64,000 nt of DNA from an uncultured Erythrobacter sp. (GCF_947502395.1 NZ_CANMZM010000002.1:62001-126000); one strand, 5' to 3'. Counted from the stretch's first letter, positions 42,071-51,968 are shown. A program made the numbers and translations. The notes: generated by a model from the sequence alone, not told the origin.

Positions 42071-42189
42071 ACCCCCAGCACGTCCCGCAGGCGGGAGGGG
42101 AGCAAGTATGAGCAAACCTCATCCCTCCCGCTTGCAGGAGGGGCAGTGAGACTTGCAAGCTTGCTTGCTAGTCGCAGCGGGGTGGGCCT
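42071..42189. repeat. Composite intergenic repeat, copy A
   Basis: This 119-bp stretch contains a GC-rich palindrome (TCCCGCAGGCGGGAGGGGAG at 42083-42102) and then a block with GTGAGACTTGCAAGC, TTGCTTGCTAGTCGCAGC and GGGGTGGGCC. Both parts recur at 51978-52100 in the opposite order. It fills most of the 347-bp gap between the SAM-binding protein gene and pnp. Confidence 0.75.
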
Positions 42190-42202
42190 ACACGCCATCG
42201 CC

Positions 42203-42240
42203 AAAACAAAGCCCCGCCAAGATTGCTCTTAGCGGGGCCT
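42203..42240 (-). terminator. Intrinsic terminator after pnp
   Basis: On the minus strand the arms GCCCCGC and GCGGGGC pair across a 14-base loop, followed by TTTGTTTT. It lies 23 bp after the pnp stop. Confidence 0.75.
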
Positions 42241-42262
42241 TGTGTTTCGTAGTGAAAGGCGA

Positions 42263-44569
42263 TTAGTCTTTCAGGAAGTCGGGCATTGATGCCGGGCCGT
42301 CATTGTTGCCGCCCTTATCACCCCCACGATCATTGGCACCATCACGACGACCACCACGGTCACCGCCACGGCTGCGATTGCCACGTGGACCGCGACGATC
42401 GCCGCCGCGACCACCGCCGCCTTCGCGCTTCTCACGGGGTGGGCGGGTGTCTTCCAGCTCTTCACCAGTTTCCTGATCAACAACACGCATCGACAGACGG
42501 ACTTTGCCGCGCTGGTCGATTTCGAGAACCTTGACCTTCACCTCTTGGCCTTCGGAAACCACATCGGTGACTTTCTCAACACGCTCGTTCTTCATTTCGG
42601 AGACATGGACGAGACCGTCCTTGCCGCCCATAAAGTTCACGAATGCGCCAAAGTCGACGATGTTGACGACCTTACCGTTGTAGATCTTGCCGACTTCGGC
42701 TTCTTCAACGATGCCTTCGATCCACTTCTTCGCGGCTTCGATTTCATCAGCATTCGAGGAGCTGATTTTGATCGTGCCTTCGTCGTCGATGTCGACCTTA
42801 GCGCCGGTTTCAGCAACGATCTCACGGATCACCTTGCCGCCTGTACCGATGATGTCACGGATCTTCGATTTGTCGATCTGCATGGTCTCGATACGTGGTG
42901 CGTGCTTGCTAACTTCGGTGCGGGCACCGGTGAGAGCTTTCGCCATTTCACCAAGGATGTGCGCACGGCCGGCTTTTGCCTGCTCAAGCGCTTTTTCCAT
43001 GATTTCCTGCGTAATGCCGGCAACCTTGATGTCCATCTGGAGGCTAGTGATGCCTTCTTCAGAACCAGCAACCTTGAAATCCATATCGCCAAGGTGATCT
43101 TCATCACCAAGGATGTCTGAGAGGACTGCAAAGTCTTCGCCTTCAAGGATGAGGCCCATAGCGATGCCCGATACCGGACGCGCCAGTGGAACACCTGCGT
43201 CCATCATCGACAATGCGCCGCCGCAAACGGTGGCCATCGAAGATGAACCGTTGGACTCGGTGATGTCAGAGAGAACACGGATCGTGTAAGGGAAGTCTTC
43301 AACCGTTGGCAGAACCGGGCGAAGCGCGCGGAAGGCGAGCTTGCCGTGTCCGGTTTCGCGACGGCTGGTGAAACCGAAACGACCCACTTCGCCGACCGAA
43401 TAGGGCGGGAAGTTATAGTGCAGCATGAAGTTGCTGTAGCTAAGGCCTTCAAGACCATCGATCATTTGCTCAGCGTCTTTGGTGCCAAGCGTGGTGGTGC
43501 AGATTGCCTGCGTTTCACCGCGCGTGAACAAAGCCGAACCGTGGGTGCGTGGAAGCAGACCAACCATGGCTTCGATCGGGCGAACCTGATCCAGCTTACG
43601 GCCATCGATACGCGTGCCGTCCTTCAGGATGGACCCACGAACGATGTCGCTTTCGAGCTTCTTAACAAGCTTGAGCGTGCCAAGATATTCGGCTGGATCG
43701 CTTTCCGCGAGGTCAGCAAAGGCTTCGCGTGCTTTTTCGCGCGCTGCATTTACGGCATCCTGACGGGCAGACTTGTCGGTGATCTTGTATGCGGTTTCAA
43801 GATCCGCACCGATGGCACCGCGAAGGCGTTCCATCTTGGCAGTCTTGTCTTCCACCGGATCAAGCGCCCATGGCTCTTTTGCAGCTTTTTCAGCGAGTTC
43901 GATGATCGCGCCGATAACCTTGCGGCTTTCTTCGTGGGCGAACATCACAGCGCCGAGCATTTCTTCCTCGGTCAGCTCTTTGGCTTCGGATTCAACCATC
44001 ATCACAGCGTCTTGTGTCGCCGCAACTACCAGGTCGAGGCGGCCATCTTCGCCAAGTGCATCTTCAACTTTCGGGTTGAGGATGTATTCGCCATCGTTGG
44101 AGAAACCAACGCGCGCCGCACCAATTGGGCCCATGAATGGAACGCCAGAGATGGTGAGAGCAGCCGATGAAGCGATCATCGCAAGGATATCTGGCTCAGT
44201 TTCGCCGTCGTAGGACAGAACCTGACAGATTACGTTGATTTCGTTGTAGAAACCTTCTGGAAAGAGCGGGCGGCAAGGACGGTCGATGAGACGCGATGTC
44301 AGCGTTTCTTTTTCCGTCGCGCGGCCTTCGCGCTTGAAGAAGCCACCCGGGATACGGCCGGCGGCTGAGAATTTTTCTTGATAGTGTACAGTCAGCGGGA
44401 AGAAGTCCTGGCCTTCTTTAACTGACTTGGCGGCGGTCACGGCGCAGAGCACCACGGTTTCGCCATAAGTGGCCAGAACAGCGCCGTCAGCTTGACGGGC
44501 AATACGGCCGGTTTCCAGAGTGAGGGTCTTTCCGCCCCACTCTACCGATACGGTTTTCGTGTCGAACAT
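42263..44569 (-). CDS. pnp: Polynucleotide phosphorylase (PNPase)
   Basis: A 768-residue phosphorolytic 3'-5' exoribonuclease, a core part of RNA decay. Two RNase PH domains flank a helical domain (first: [20 protein letters not shown]; second: [20 protein letters not shown]), with catalytic residues in the second. A KH domain ([20 protein letters not shown]) and an S1 domain ([20 protein letters not shown]) follow. The tail is rich in Gly, Arg and Asp, as in alphaproteobacteria, where it may contact RNase E. ATG 44569 gives the standard [14 protein letters not shown] start. It follows rpsO and ends the translation cluster, with a terminator just after. Confidence 0.98.
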   Translation of the reverse strand: MFDTKTVSVEWGGKTLTLETGRIARQADGAVLATYGETVVLCAVTAAKSVKEGQDFFPLTVHYQEKFSAAGRIPGGFFKREGRATEKETLTSRLIDRPCRPLFPEGFYNEINVICQVLSYDGETEPDILAMIASSAALTISGVPFMGPIGAARVGFSNDGEYILNPKVEDALGEDGRLDLVVAATQDAVMMVESEAKELTEEEMLGAVMFAHEESRKVIGAIIELAEKAAKEPWALDPVEDKTAKMERLRGAIGADLETAYKITDKSARQDAVNAAREKAREAFADLAESDPAEYLGTLKLVKKLESDIVRGSILKDGTRIDGRKLDQVRPIEAMVGLLPRTHGSALFTRGETQAICTTTLGTKDAEQMIDGLEGLSYSNFMLHYNFPPYSVGEVGRFGFTSRRETGHGKLAFRALRPVLPTVEDFPYTIRVLSDITESNGSSSMATVCGGALSMMDAGVPLARPVSGIAMGLILEGEDFAVLSDILGDEDHLGDMDFKVAGSEEGITSLQMDIKVAGITQEIMEKALEQAKAGRAHILGEMAKALTGARTEVSKHAPRIETMQIDKSKIRDIIGTGGKVIREIVAETGAKVDIDDEGTIKISSSNADEIEAAKKWIEGIVEEAEVGKIYNGKVVNIVDFGAFVNFMGGKDGLVHVSEMKNERVEKVTDVVSEGQEVKVKVLEIDQRGKVRLSMRVVDQETGEELEDTRPPREKREGGGGRGGDRRGPRGNRSRGGDRGGRRDGANDRGGDKGGNNDGPASMPDFLKD

Positions 44570-44714
44570 GGATTTTCCTTTTGAACCCGCATGCCACATT
44601 GCAATGCGGGGCCTCTAATTTCCGGGTATACCGTCCCGGTCCGGTCTGGGGCGTGGTTTGCAAAGCCCCAAGGCTGGACCACCGAATTGTGATCCGTGCC
44701 CCTTATTCTATTAT

Positions 44715-44798
44715 CGTCATCCCAGCGAAAGCTGGGATCTAGAGCCACATAGCACGGCGCTTGAGGCCCTAGATCCCGGATCAAGCCCGGGACGACGG
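44715..44798. repeat. Palindromic intergenic repeat between rpsO and pnp
   Basis: An 84-bp element with end blocks CGTCATCCCAGCGAAAGCTGG and GATCCCGGATCAAGCCCGGGACGACG. It is of the same type as the one inside truB (45540-45621) and as widespread alphaproteobacterial palindromes. It would fold in RNA between rpsO and pnp. Confidence 0.7.
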
Positions 44799-44836
44799 AT
44801 ACTAAACGGCCCGCCGAAGCGGGCCGAAGCATCTCG

Positions 44837-45106
44837 TCACTTACGCAGACCCAGCTTCTGGATCAGTGCGTTGTAGCGCTCCACATCTTTCTTCTTGAGG
44901 TAGGCAAGAAGATTACGGCGCTTGTTCACCATCATAAGGAGGCCACGACGTGAGTGGTTGTCCTTGTGGTTGGCTTTGAAGTGCTCTGTGAGGTTGCGAA
45001 TACGCTCTGTCAGGATCGCGACTTGCACTTCTGGCGAACCGGTGTCGCCTTTGGCTTGCGCGTTGTCCTTGATGATTTCTGTTTTACGTTCAGGTGCTAC
45101 TGACAT
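44837..45106 (-). CDS. rpsO: 30S ribosomal protein S15
   Basis: An 89-residue ribosomal protein of standard length, binding the central domain of 16S rRNA. Signature segments are [22 protein letters not shown] and [23 protein letters not shown], and the end is LIQKLGLRK. It lies 11 bp downstream of truB and upstream of pnp, the conserved bacterial order, where rpsO-pnp mRNA is usually under post-transcriptional control. Confidence 0.98.
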   Translation of the reverse strand: MSVAPERKTEIIKDNAQAKGDTGSPEVQVAILTERIRNLTEHFKANHKDNHSRRGLLMMVNKRRNLLAYLKKKDVERYNALIQKLGLRK

Positions 45107-45117
45107 TTTTGTTCTTT

Positions 45118-46110
45118 CTACTCAGCGACATCGGGTAGGTTGAAACCCCTGACCACTTTTGCGGTCCCCTCCTGAATTTCGACTAGCGCGATAGGACGTG
45201 CATCCAGCATCGCACAGTGAAGCCCGGAAGGTTGGGGCAATCCAGACACGACCCGCCCTTGTTGGAGCGCCTGCGCGTCTGTCTGGGTGAGGGTAAGGGC
45301 CGGGATGTCGTCCAGCCCTGCCTCCAACGGCAGGAGTAGGTCAGATAATTGCGCGCCATTAGCGATTTCGTTCAACTTGTCCAGTGAAATCGCGTCGCTA
45401 TCGAGGAACGGACCCGCTTTTGTGCGCCTAAGGTAGGTGACGTGGCCGCAGGTTCCAAGAGCGCGGGCGATATCGCGGGCGAGGCTGCGGATATAGGTAC
45501 CTTTGGAGACGTGGGCGGTGAGAGTGATTGCTTCCACCGCGTCACCCCGGCGAAGGCCGGGGTCCAGTATCACTTCACCCTCGCCTAGCCGCTCTGGATC
45601 CCGGCATTCGCCGGGATGACGAACTGTGAGGGAATGAATTGTAACTGCCCTTGTCTTAAGCTCCACCTGCTCGCCTGCCCGAGCGAGATCATAGGCCCGT
45701 TTTCCATCGACCTTTAGAGCCGAGTATGCAGGCGGAACCTGCTCAATCTGTCCAGTAAACTGCGGCACCACCGCCTCCACCTCAGTCAAGCTAGGCCGCA
45801 CATCTGAGCGCTCAACCACCTCGCCTTCTGTATCAAGCGTTGCGGTCTCTTCCCCGAACTGCACCGTAAACTCATAAATCTTGCTCGCATCGAGCATTCG
45901 CCCGGCAAGCTTCGTTGCCTCGCCCAAGGCTATCGGCAACACGCCTTCCGCCAGCGGATCAAGCGTCCCCCCATGCCCCACCTTCGTCTTGGCATAGCCT
46001 GCTTGCCGCAGGTTCCGCTTCACCGCCGCAACCCCTTGCGTCGAGCCAAGCCCACGCGGTTTATCGAGGATCAGCCAGCCGTGAGGCGCAGGTTTCTTCA
46101 CTTCGGTCAC
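45118..46110 (-). CDS. truB: tRNA pseudouridine(55) synthase TruB with inserted palindromic repeat
   Basis: A 330-residue enzyme that makes pseudouridine 55 in the tRNA T-loop. The catalytic Asp is in [16 protein letters not shown], and [32 protein letters not shown] and [14 protein letters not shown] are family motifs. The GTG start at 46110 gives [18 protein letters not shown]; an in-frame TTG at 46134 is less likely because it lies inside the upstream gene. Between strands, about residues 164-191 are RHPGECRDP ... DPGLRRGD, the translation of an 82-bp palindromic repeat (45540-45621) inserted in frame. Length without it matches normal TruB. Confidence 0.95.
   Translation of the reverse strand: MTEVKKPAPHGWLILDKPRGLGSTQGVAAVKRNLRQAGYAKTKVGHGGTLDPLAEGVLPIALGEATKLAGRMLDASKIYEFTVQFGEETATLDTEGEVVERSDVRPSLTEVEAVVPQFTGQIEQVPPAYSALKVDGKRAYDLARAGEQVELKTRAVTIHSLTVRHPGECRDPERLGEGEVILDPGLRRGDAVEAITLTAHVSKGTYIRSLARDIARALGTCGHVTYLRRTKAGPFLDSDAISLDKLNEIANGAQLSDLLLPLEAGLDDIPALTLTQTDAQALQQGRVVSGLPQPSGLHCAMLDARPIALVEIQEGTAKVVRGFNLPDVAE
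45540..45621. repeat. Palindromic repeat inserted in the truB coding sequence
   Basis: The ends are CGTCACCCCGGCGAAGGCCG (45540-45559) and GGCATTCGCCGGGATGACG (45603-45621), the same repeat type as the intergenic copy at 44715-44798. It keeps the truB frame open and adds about 27 residues to the protein. Confidence 0.8.
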
Positions 46111-46120
46111 GCTTGCGCCC

Positions 46121-46837
46121 TTACGCCAGCGCAATCGCGTTTGCGATACCTTCGTAAAAGCTCATTACCTTGGCCAGGAGCGGAAGGACGGTTACCTCAA
46201 GCCAGCCGGTTCCGAAAATCCAACTGAACGCGATCACGCCGAGGATCAGCACCATTCCAAAGCGCTGTAGTTTCTCCCATTGGTTGCGCAGCGGCTTGGG
46301 CAGGAGCCCACCGACAATGTGGGAGCCATCAAAAGGCGGTATCGGCAGGAGGTTGAACAGCCCCAGAAACACATTGATGAGGATGAAGAGATAGAGCCCG
46401 GTTGCGACTGGCAGCGCCGTGCCGTCGGCTCCGACCAACATAGGAAAGCCCGCCTCGCTTTCGGCCCAGCCTGCGCCCAAAGTGCCGATCATGCCAAAGG
46501 CAACCGCGCCAACGAATGCCAGCACGAAATTGCTCGCTGGGCCTGCCGCTGCAACCGCCATCATACCGAAACGTGGGTTAGAAAGCCGCCATTTGTTGAC
46601 CGGCACGGGTTTGGCCCAACCAAAGGCAGGCGCGCCAAGCAACAACAACCCACCGGGCACCAATAGAGTGCCAACCGGGTCCACATGGCGAATGGGGTTT
46701 AGCGTTAGCCGCCCGCGCTCGCTCGCGGTGGGATCGCCCAAGACCTTGGCCGCATAGCCATGCGCGACCTCGTGAAACACGATGGCAATAACAAGGCATG
46801 GGATGAAAACAAGCGCGAAGCTGAGTGTGTCGAACAT
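46121..46837 (-). CDS. Site-2 protease family membrane metalloprotease (M50, YwhC type)
   Basis: A 238-residue polytopic protein with the zinc motif HEVAH (22-26) inside the first helix and the second motif NLLPIPPFDG near residue 160, whose Asp is the third zinc ligand. It lacks PDZ domains, unlike RseP, and belongs to the short YwhC-like group cleaving or binding membrane proteins; the substrate is unknown. It lies 11 bp upstream of truB, as is common in Sphingomonadales, and 33 bp downstream of the thymidine kinase gene. Confidence 0.9.
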   Translation of the reverse strand: MFDTLSFALVFIPCLVIAIVFHEVAHGYAAKVLGDPTASERGRLTLNPIRHVDPVGTLLVPGGLLLLGAPAFGWAKPVPVNKWRLSNPRFGMMAVAAAGPASNFVLAFVGAVAFGMIGTLGAGWAESEAGFPMLVGADGTALPVATGLYLFILINVFLGLFNLLPIPPFDGSHIVGGLLPKPLRNQWEKLQRFGMVLILGVIAFSWIFGTGWLEVTVLPLLAKVMSFYEGIANAIALA

Positions 46838-46870
46838 TGGGTTCTATGTAGGGACGAAGGCCGCGGCCCG

Positions 46871-47464
46871 CTACCCAAGCGCCCCTGGCTCACCCCTGAG
46901 CGCTGCGCTGAAATGCCTGCGGCACAGCGCGACATAGCGATCATTGCCGCCAATTTCGGTCTGTTCCCCCTCGCTCACAGGGCGACCCGAACCATCGACC
47001 CGCAGGTTCATCGAGGCTTTGCGACCGCACCAGCAGACGGCTTTGAGTTCGACCAAGGCATCGGCGATCCCCAAAAGGGCACCAGATCCCGGAAAGAGCG
47101 CACCTTGGAAGTCAGTCCTTAGGCCATAGCAAAGCACTGGAATGCCGTGTTCGTCGGACAAATGAGCCAGCTCCCAAACCTGATGCGGGGTGAGGAATTG
47201 CGCCTCGTCCACCAGCACGCAGTCAAGGGCTCTATCGGAATGCGACTTCAGGATTTCGGCCTTCAAGTCTGTCTCGGGCGTGTAGAGATGCGCGTCAGCC
47301 TCAAGCCCGATGCGGCTTTTCACCAGCCCAGCGGAACGCGTGTCGAGTTCCGCGGTCCAGACCATCGTCGCCTGCCCGCGCTCGCGATAGTTGAAGTCGG
47401 CTTGAAGCAGCGTGGTCGATTTGCCCGCGTTCATGCTGGAATAGTAAAAGTAGAGCTTCGCCAT
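46871..47464 (-). CDS. tdk: Thymidine kinase
   Basis: A 197-residue type II thymidine kinase that phosphorylates thymidine with ATP in the salvage pathway. The P-loop is [11 protein letters not shown], the metal/catalytic motif is [10 protein letters not shown], and a zinc site is formed by CWCGRKAS with a further Cys in ALCRRHF. The lasso region with [15 protein letters not shown] binds the nucleoside. Length and motif order are normal, and the ATG gives the usual [16 protein letters not shown] start. Confidence 0.96.
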   Translation of the reverse strand: MAKLYFYYSSMNAGKSTTLLQADFNYRERGQATMVWTAELDTRSAGLVKSRIGLEADAHLYTPETDLKAEILKSHSDRALDCVLVDEAQFLTPHQVWELAHLSDEHGIPVLCYGLRTDFQGALFPGSGALLGIADALVELKAVCWCGRKASMNLRVDGSGRPVSEGEQTEIGGNDRYVALCRRHFSAALRGEPGALG

Positions 47465-47619
47465 GGCCCATCACTATCCTGCCCCCGCGCGAATTGTCGA
47501 AGGGCGAAAGGGCCTCGGCTGTGCAAAGCCCTGTTGATTAGTCGCCATTCATCGGTGTGACAGGCGCGATCCGCAATGCTAGCCCAACGCCAATCGAGAT
47601 AAAACAACGGGGATCACTT

Positions 47620-49254
47620 ATGGCATCGGCCGCAGACGCGACCAATACACATCCAGGCATGACCGGCTTTCTTGGCTGGGTTGAACGCAGCGGCAACAAA
47701 TTGCCGGATCCTGTTTTCCTGTTTTTCTATCTGATCTTCGCACTTATCGCAGTGTCAGTCCTGCTGGCGGCGCTTGGTGTTTCGGCACTGCATCCCACGA
47801 GCGTGGATGAAGCGGGCAACCCGGAAGTTATTCAAGCGGTCAGCTTGTTGTCAGCAGACAACATCCAGAAACTCTGGGTCGAAATGCCCAAGACGTTCAC
47901 CCACTTCCATCCTCTTGGCTATGTCCTTGTGGTGATGCTCGGCGCTGGCGTTGCAGAGCGTTCCGGTTTCTTCGCCGCCGGTATGTCAAGCGCGGTTCGC
48001 AGCGCTCCTACGGGCCTGCTCACTCCGGTGGTGGCCCTGGTCGCGATGATCGGCAACCACGCAGCGGACGCCGGTTACGTGGTGCTGATCCCACTGGCCG
48101 GCATTCTGTTTGCAGCCGCTGGCCGCCATCCCCTGGCTGGTATCGCAGCAGCATTTGCGGGTGTATCGGGCGGGTTCTCGGCCAATATTTCGCCGGGGCA
48201 GCTCGATGCGCTGCTCTTCGGCATCACCGAAGAAGCCGTGGGCGCGAGCGCGCTGGACCCGGCATGGGGCGCGAACCTTGCGGGCAATTGGTACTTCATC
48301 GCCGCAATGACCGCGCTTTATCTGCCGATCATCTGGTACGTGACCGACAAGGTGATCGAACCACGCCTTGGCCCATGGACCGGCGGCGCATCGGCAGGCG
48401 CGAGCGACACCGATAGAGCCATCGAAGAGGCATCTCCCGAAAACGCGGGCAAAGGTCTTCGCAATGCGGGTCTGGCGGCGCTTGGCGTTGTGGCGCTTTG
48501 GGCAGTCATGGTGTTTGCCCCCGGCACGCCGCTTATCAATGAAGCTGCGTGTCTCAACGAAGCAGGTCAGCGTATCCCCGATTGCTCGATCCACGGAGAG
48601 CTGCGCCCCTTCTACCAATCGCTGGTGGCAGGGTTCTTTATCCTCTTCCTCGCTTGCGGATGGGCCTATGGCAAAGCCGTGGGCACGATCAAGAACCACC
48701 GCGACCTCGTCAATATGATGGCTGAGGCGATGAAGGACATGGGCTATTACCTTGTCCTTGCTTTTGCGGCCGCACACTTCGTAGCGATGTTTGCATGGTC
48801 GAACCTCGGTCTGATTTCCGCAGTTCATGGGGCCGCAGCGATCCAATCGACCGGCCTGCCGCTCCCAATTGTGATCGGGCTGATGGTGATCTTCGCAGGG
48901 CTCTTGAACCTGTTTGTCGGTTCGGCCAGTGCCAAATGGGCATTGCTCGCTCCAATCCTTGTGCCCATGCTTATGCTTCTTGGCATTAGCCCAGAGGGGG
49001 CGACAGCCGCCTACCGTGTCGGTGACAGCGCCACCAACATCATCACCCCGCTGATGGTGTACTTCCCGCTGATCCTGATCTTCGCGCAGCGCTGGGTGCC
49101 GAGCTTCGGTCTTGGCAGCCTGACGGCGACCATGCTGCCCTATTCGATCTGGCTGCTGATCTCAGGCACGGTCCTCATTGTGATCTGGTTCTACCTAGGC
49201 ATTCCACTCGGCCCAGATGCGCCCGTAGGCTATGTGTTGCCGGGCGGTGGCTGA
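47620..49254 (+). CDS. AbgT-family transporter
   Basis: A 544-residue inner membrane transporter of the AbgT family (p-aminobenzoyl-glutamate uptake in E. coli; sulfonamide efflux for MtrF). It has about ten helices with typical motifs: WVERSGNKLPDPVFLFFYLI at the start, PLGYVLVVMLGAGVAERSGFF, AGVSGGFSANISPGQLDALL and GSASAKWALLAPILVPMLML. ATG 47620 follows a CGGGGA ribosome binding site and gives the family N-terminus; the open frame upstream is not needed. It is a single gene inserted between thymidine kinase and YceI. Confidence 0.92.
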   Translation: MASAADATNTHPGMTGFLGWVERSGNKLPDPVFLFFYLIFALIAVSVLLAALGVSALHPTSVDEAGNPEVIQAVSLLSADNIQKLWVEMPKTFTHFHPLGYVLVVMLGAGVAERSGFFAAGMSSAVRSAPTGLLTPVVALVAMIGNHAADAGYVVLIPLAGILFAAAGRHPLAGIAAAFAGVSGGFSANISPGQLDALLFGITEEAVGASALDPAWGANLAGNWYFIAAMTALYLPIIWYVTDKVIEPRLGPWTGGASAGASDTDRAIEEASPENAGKGLRNAGLAALGVVALWAVMVFAPGTPLINEAACLNEAGQRIPDCSIHGELRPFYQSLVAGFFILFLACGWAYGKAVGTIKNHRDLVNMMAEAMKDMGYYLVLAFAAAHFVAMFAWSNLGLISAVHGAAAIQSTGLPLPIVIGLMVIFAGLLNLFVGSASAKWALLAPILVPMLMLLGISPEGATAAYRVGDSATNIITPLMVYFPLILIFAQRWVPSFGLGSLTATMLPYSIWLLISGTVLIVIWFYLGIPLGPDAPVGYVLPGGG

Positions 49255-49297
49255 ATTGAAAAGTTCGGATAGAACCTAAATCGGGTCTCATGCGTAT

Positions 49298-49900
49298 ATG
49301 GGTATGATCGAAACTCTTGCTTCCTATCGTCACCGCTTGGGTTTGGCATTGCTCGCGCTTCTGTTGCCAACCTGCCTGACGGCCCAGAGCACAGCTGCGA
49401 TTAGCTACACGCTGGATGCCAGCGCCAGTTCGGTATCGGCCCGCGTCCCGTTCTTCGGCCTGTCCAGTAAGACCGCGCGATTCCCCCGAATGGAAGGCAC
49501 CGTGAGCGTGGTTCCCGGCGCACCGGAACGTGCGCTTGTCGATGTGACTTTCGATGCCGAAGCGATTGAAGCACCGGATGAAACCACATTGAGGCGGCTG
49601 AGGGGAGAACGCTTCTTCTGGGTCGAGCGCTATCCCACAATCCGTTTTGTCGGCCGCTCGCTCACCATGACCTCCGCCACCCAAGGCCGCGTCACCGGAG
49701 AGCTGACCGCTCGCGGAGTGACCCAGCCCGAAACGCTTGACGTGACTTTCACCGGCGATCCTACGGAAGCAGGCTCTGAAGCGGTCAGTTTTTCTGGCGA
49801 GATGGAAATTGATCGACGTCAATACGGGATGAAAAGCTATCAGTTGATCGTTGGCAATAAGGTCAAGATCAAGCTGAATGCGCGGATGGTTCCGAACTAG
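49298..49900 (+). CDS. YceI-family periplasmic lipid-binding protein
   Basis: A 200-residue exported protein with a signal peptide ending near LTA-QS. The mature part has the YceI lipocalin-like pattern: [40 protein letters not shown], the [20 protein letters not shown] block and the closing [20 protein letters not shown]. YceI proteins bind isoprenoids such as ubiquinone precursors. The start may be either of two Met codons two residues apart. Its stop codon shares the bases CTAG with the stop of the convergent rbfA gene. Confidence 0.9.
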   Translation: MGMIETLASYRHRLGLALLALLLPTCLTAQSTAAISYTLDASASSVSARVPFFGLSSKTARFPRMEGTVSVVPGAPERALVDVTFDAEAIEAPDETTLRRLRGERFFWVERYPTIRFVGRSLTMTSATQGRVTGELTARGVTQPETLDVTFTGDPTEAGSEAVSFSGEMEIDRRQYGMKSYQLIVGNKVKIKLNARMVPN

Positions 49901-50298
49901 CCGTCTTCATCCAGATCGCGCGCCACCTTGGGGTCGCGCAACAGCGCCTCGATCCGGTCAGCTTCAGCAAAGCTTTCATCTTTGCGGAATTTAAGCTTGG
50001 GCGCGAATTTCAGGCCCAGCCGCTTGGCCACTTCACGCTGAAGAAAAGCGGTGTTCTGGCGTAGAGCCTTAACCACATCATCTTCGGCATTGCCAAGAAG
50101 AGGTTTCACATAGGCGGTCGCGTTGCGAAGGTCAGGTGTCATACGCACCTCGGTCACTGCGATATTGGACGCACTCACCACATCGTCGTGCACTTCCTGC
50201 CGGGCCAGGAGTTCGGACAGGATGTGGCGTACGCGCTCGCCCACTTTGAGCACGCGGACCGATTGCTGTTCAGCGGTGAAGTCTTGTCGTTTCGCCAT
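49897..50298 (-). CDS. rbfA: Ribosome-binding factor A
   Basis: A 133-residue KH-fold protein needed for maturation of the 5' end of 16S rRNA and for cold adaptation. Typical parts are [40 protein letters not shown] and [20 protein letters not shown]. It belongs to the infB-rbfA-truB order but is here separated from infB by four small genes and from truB by AbgT, YceI, tdk and a protease. It converges with YceI with overlapping stops. Confidence 0.96.
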   Translation of the reverse strand: MAKRQDFTAEQQSVRVLKVGERVRHILSELLARQEVHDDVVSASNIAVTEVRMTPDLRNATAYVKPLLGNAEDDVVKALRQNTAFLQREVAKRLGLKFAPKLKFRKDESFAEADRIEALLRDPKVARDLDEDG

Positions 50299-50478
50299 GC
50301 GTTTCCTTTAGCCGGAAGCCACCCAGTCTGCGAGTAAATCTTCGGTGGTCGTAACCAAACGGGCAATCCCCCCGAAACTCTGCACATCGCAAGGTTGAAT
50401 GAGAAGAGCTCAGATGAGTTTGGAATTCAGCCTCATGAACAGAAATTAGCTTTTGCAATATTATAGAAAGAAATCCCG

Positions 50479-50733
50479 ATGAAAAAACTTGCTACAATTC
50501 TTGTCGCCGCCGCCCTGATCACGCCAGTTGCCGTTTCCGCTTCAGCTGCTCACAAGGTGAATACACCCGGCACCCAAGCTCGTCATGAAATGAACCTCGC
50601 AGCAAACAATGAGACAGTCGGCAATGCGATCATTGTTGAGCGTAGCAGAGAAGAAGCTCGGCAGGCCCGCACCAAACGTGCACGCTCCGCGCTTGCCGGC
50701 AAGGTCAATGTCGCTGCGCGCTCCAGAACCTAG
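50479..50733 (+). CDS. Small exported protein of unknown function
   Basis: An 84-residue protein with a clear signal peptide (MKKLATILVAAALITPVAVS, then ASA-AH). The mature part of about 60 residues is basic and Ala/Arg-rich, with SREEARQARTKRARSALAGK. No family is recognised. An AAAGAAA stretch rather than a strong Shine-Dalgarno precedes the ATG. It is a lone plus-strand gene between rbfA and DUF1697. Confidence 0.7.
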   Translation: MKKLATILVAAALITPVAVSASAAHKVNTPGTQARHEMNLAANNETVGNAIIVERSREEARQARTKRARSALAGKVNVAARSRT

Positions 50734-50813
50734 ACTGGTCCAGATGTAAACTGGCACGCAACTAAGAGCATCTCTCCCCTAATTGCTCTTGGGTGGGCGG
50801 GTGGCGATAGTCG

Positions 50814-51353
50814 TCATCCGCCCATTTTATTGAGAATGTTCTTGAGGCTGTTCATATTGCGCGCCGTGCCCTTTACGCCGAGACGGCGCTCCAAGAGCTT
50901 ACCGGTGATGTCAGAGGCGCTCACCCCGTGGACATAATCGAGGAACAGCACCCGGTCACCCAAGGCAAGGCGTTCATCACCCTTTGCTTTGCGCTCTTCG
51001 AACAAATCCTCAAATCGTCCGGGTTGCGGTTGATCGCTCAGGAAGATCGAGTGCACCATCTTGTCCGATCCCACGCCGTAGAAAGGGTTGTCGTCCACCG
51101 CCTCGCGCACCTCGGCTTGGCTGCGCACCATGGCACAGCTTTTAAAGCCAAAGCGTTCGGCAAGGATCTGCTCAAGCTGCATTTCGATGAGAAAAGGCTC
51201 GCGCGGATCGGTGAGGATCACATTCCCGCTGGCCGCGACGGTTTCGAGTTCCTGGAGACCCTCTTGAGCAAGCGCAGCCTTGAGATCGACCATCTTCACC
51301 CGGTTGCCGCCGATGTTGATGCTCCCCAGCAAGGCCAGATAACGCGTGCTCAA
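50814..51353 (-). CDS. DUF1697 family protein
   Basis: A 179-residue protein with the DUF1697 pattern: YLALLGSINIGGNRVKMVDL, LQELETVAASGNVILTD, and a C-terminal YVHGVSASDITGKLLERRL with a KGTARNMNSLKNIL end. The family is widespread and without known activity. Its ATG overlaps the stop of the thioesterase gene (ATGA), so both are co-translated. Confidence 0.9.
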   Translation of the reverse strand: MSTRYLALLGSINIGGNRVKMVDLKAALAQEGLQELETVAASGNVILTDPREPFLIEMQLEQILAERFGFKSCAMVRSQAEVREAVDDNPFYGVGSDKMVHSIFLSDQPQPGRFEDLFEERKAKGDERLALGDRVLFLDYVHGVSASDITGKLLERRLGVKGTARNMNSLKNILNKMGG

Positions 51354-51790
51354 GCGTCGAGCCCGGTGTTGGTGGAGCTTGGTCGGGATGTCGGGAGCGC
51401 GGTTGAGGTTGCCCGCGCCATCAACTTGCCATCTTCGGAGAAAAGCTCACCTTCAAGAATGATAACCTTGCGGCCACCTTTCACCACCCGGCCCTTGCCG
51501 ATCAGCGGGCCTTCGGGGATCAAGCGGATAAGGCTCATCGAAATCTCAAGGTTGAGCGGCGCCATCTCGCCATTGGTGGAGGCAACATAGGCATAGCCCA
51601 TCACATCATCGAGATAGCCTGCGACAAGCCCGCCTTGGACCCCGCCGCGATGGGTGATCATCTCACGGCGCACTGTGAAATGCATGGTCGCGGTTTGGGT
51701 CGCCTCGTCGTAGGAGACGAACTGCGAGCCCAAAAGAGCGGTGTGCGGGGATGAGTCCGCGTCCTTGGGGTGGATGTATTTTTGCGTCAT
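51350..51790 (-). CDS. PaaI-type hotdog-fold thioesterase
   Basis: A 146-residue single hotdog domain. The central helix region has THRGGVQGGLVAGYLDDVMG, matching the PaaI signature (HGG...ALAD), where the catalytic Asp polarises water to hydrolyse acyl-CoA; the strand MHFTVRREMITHRGG precedes it and GRVVKGGRKVIILEGELFSE follows. The substrate is unknown. It lies between a 55-residue membrane peptide gene and DUF1697, all on the minus strand. Confidence 0.85.
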   Translation of the reverse strand: MTQKYIHPKDADSSPHTALLGSQFVSYDEATQTATMHFTVRREMITHRGGVQGGLVAGYLDDVMGYAYVASTNGEMAPLNLEISMSLIRLIPEGPLIGKGRVVKGGRKVIILEGELFSEDGKLMARATSTALPTSRPSSTNTGLDA

Positions 51791-51800
51791 TCGTTGGGCC

Positions 51801-51968
51801 CTACAAAAGCCACCAAGTCGGCACGCCGATCAGCAAGATAATTGCGAAGAGATCAATCGAGCAACCTGAAAGGCATCCGTCACGAGCGCGCTTATACCAA
51901 GGCTTGTTAGCTTCCTCGCGAGCCCTGATTTGCTCGTCACTCATGTAACGGCTGTCGTCGTCAGTCAT
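51801..51968 (-). CDS. Small membrane protein, 55 residues
   Basis: A short gene coding for a tail-anchored-like peptide: a charged N-terminal half (MTDDDSRYMSDEQIRAREEA then NKPWYKRARDG), two cysteines (GCLSGC), and a C-terminal hydrophobic helix (IDLFAIILLIGVPTWWLL). Codon structure and the clear polar/hydrophobic split support it as real. It starts just downstream of the repeat that follows infB and is 10 bp upstream of the thioesterase gene, on the same strand. Its function is unknown. Confidence 0.65.
   Translation of the reverse strand: MTDDDSRYMSDEQIRAREEANKPWYKRARDGCLSGCSIDLFAIILLIGVPTWWLL

Noticed and set aside
42545..44213. Long plus-strand open frames opposite pnp (up to 274 codons)
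   Set aside because: They mirror the codon bias of pnp on the other strand and show no known domain.
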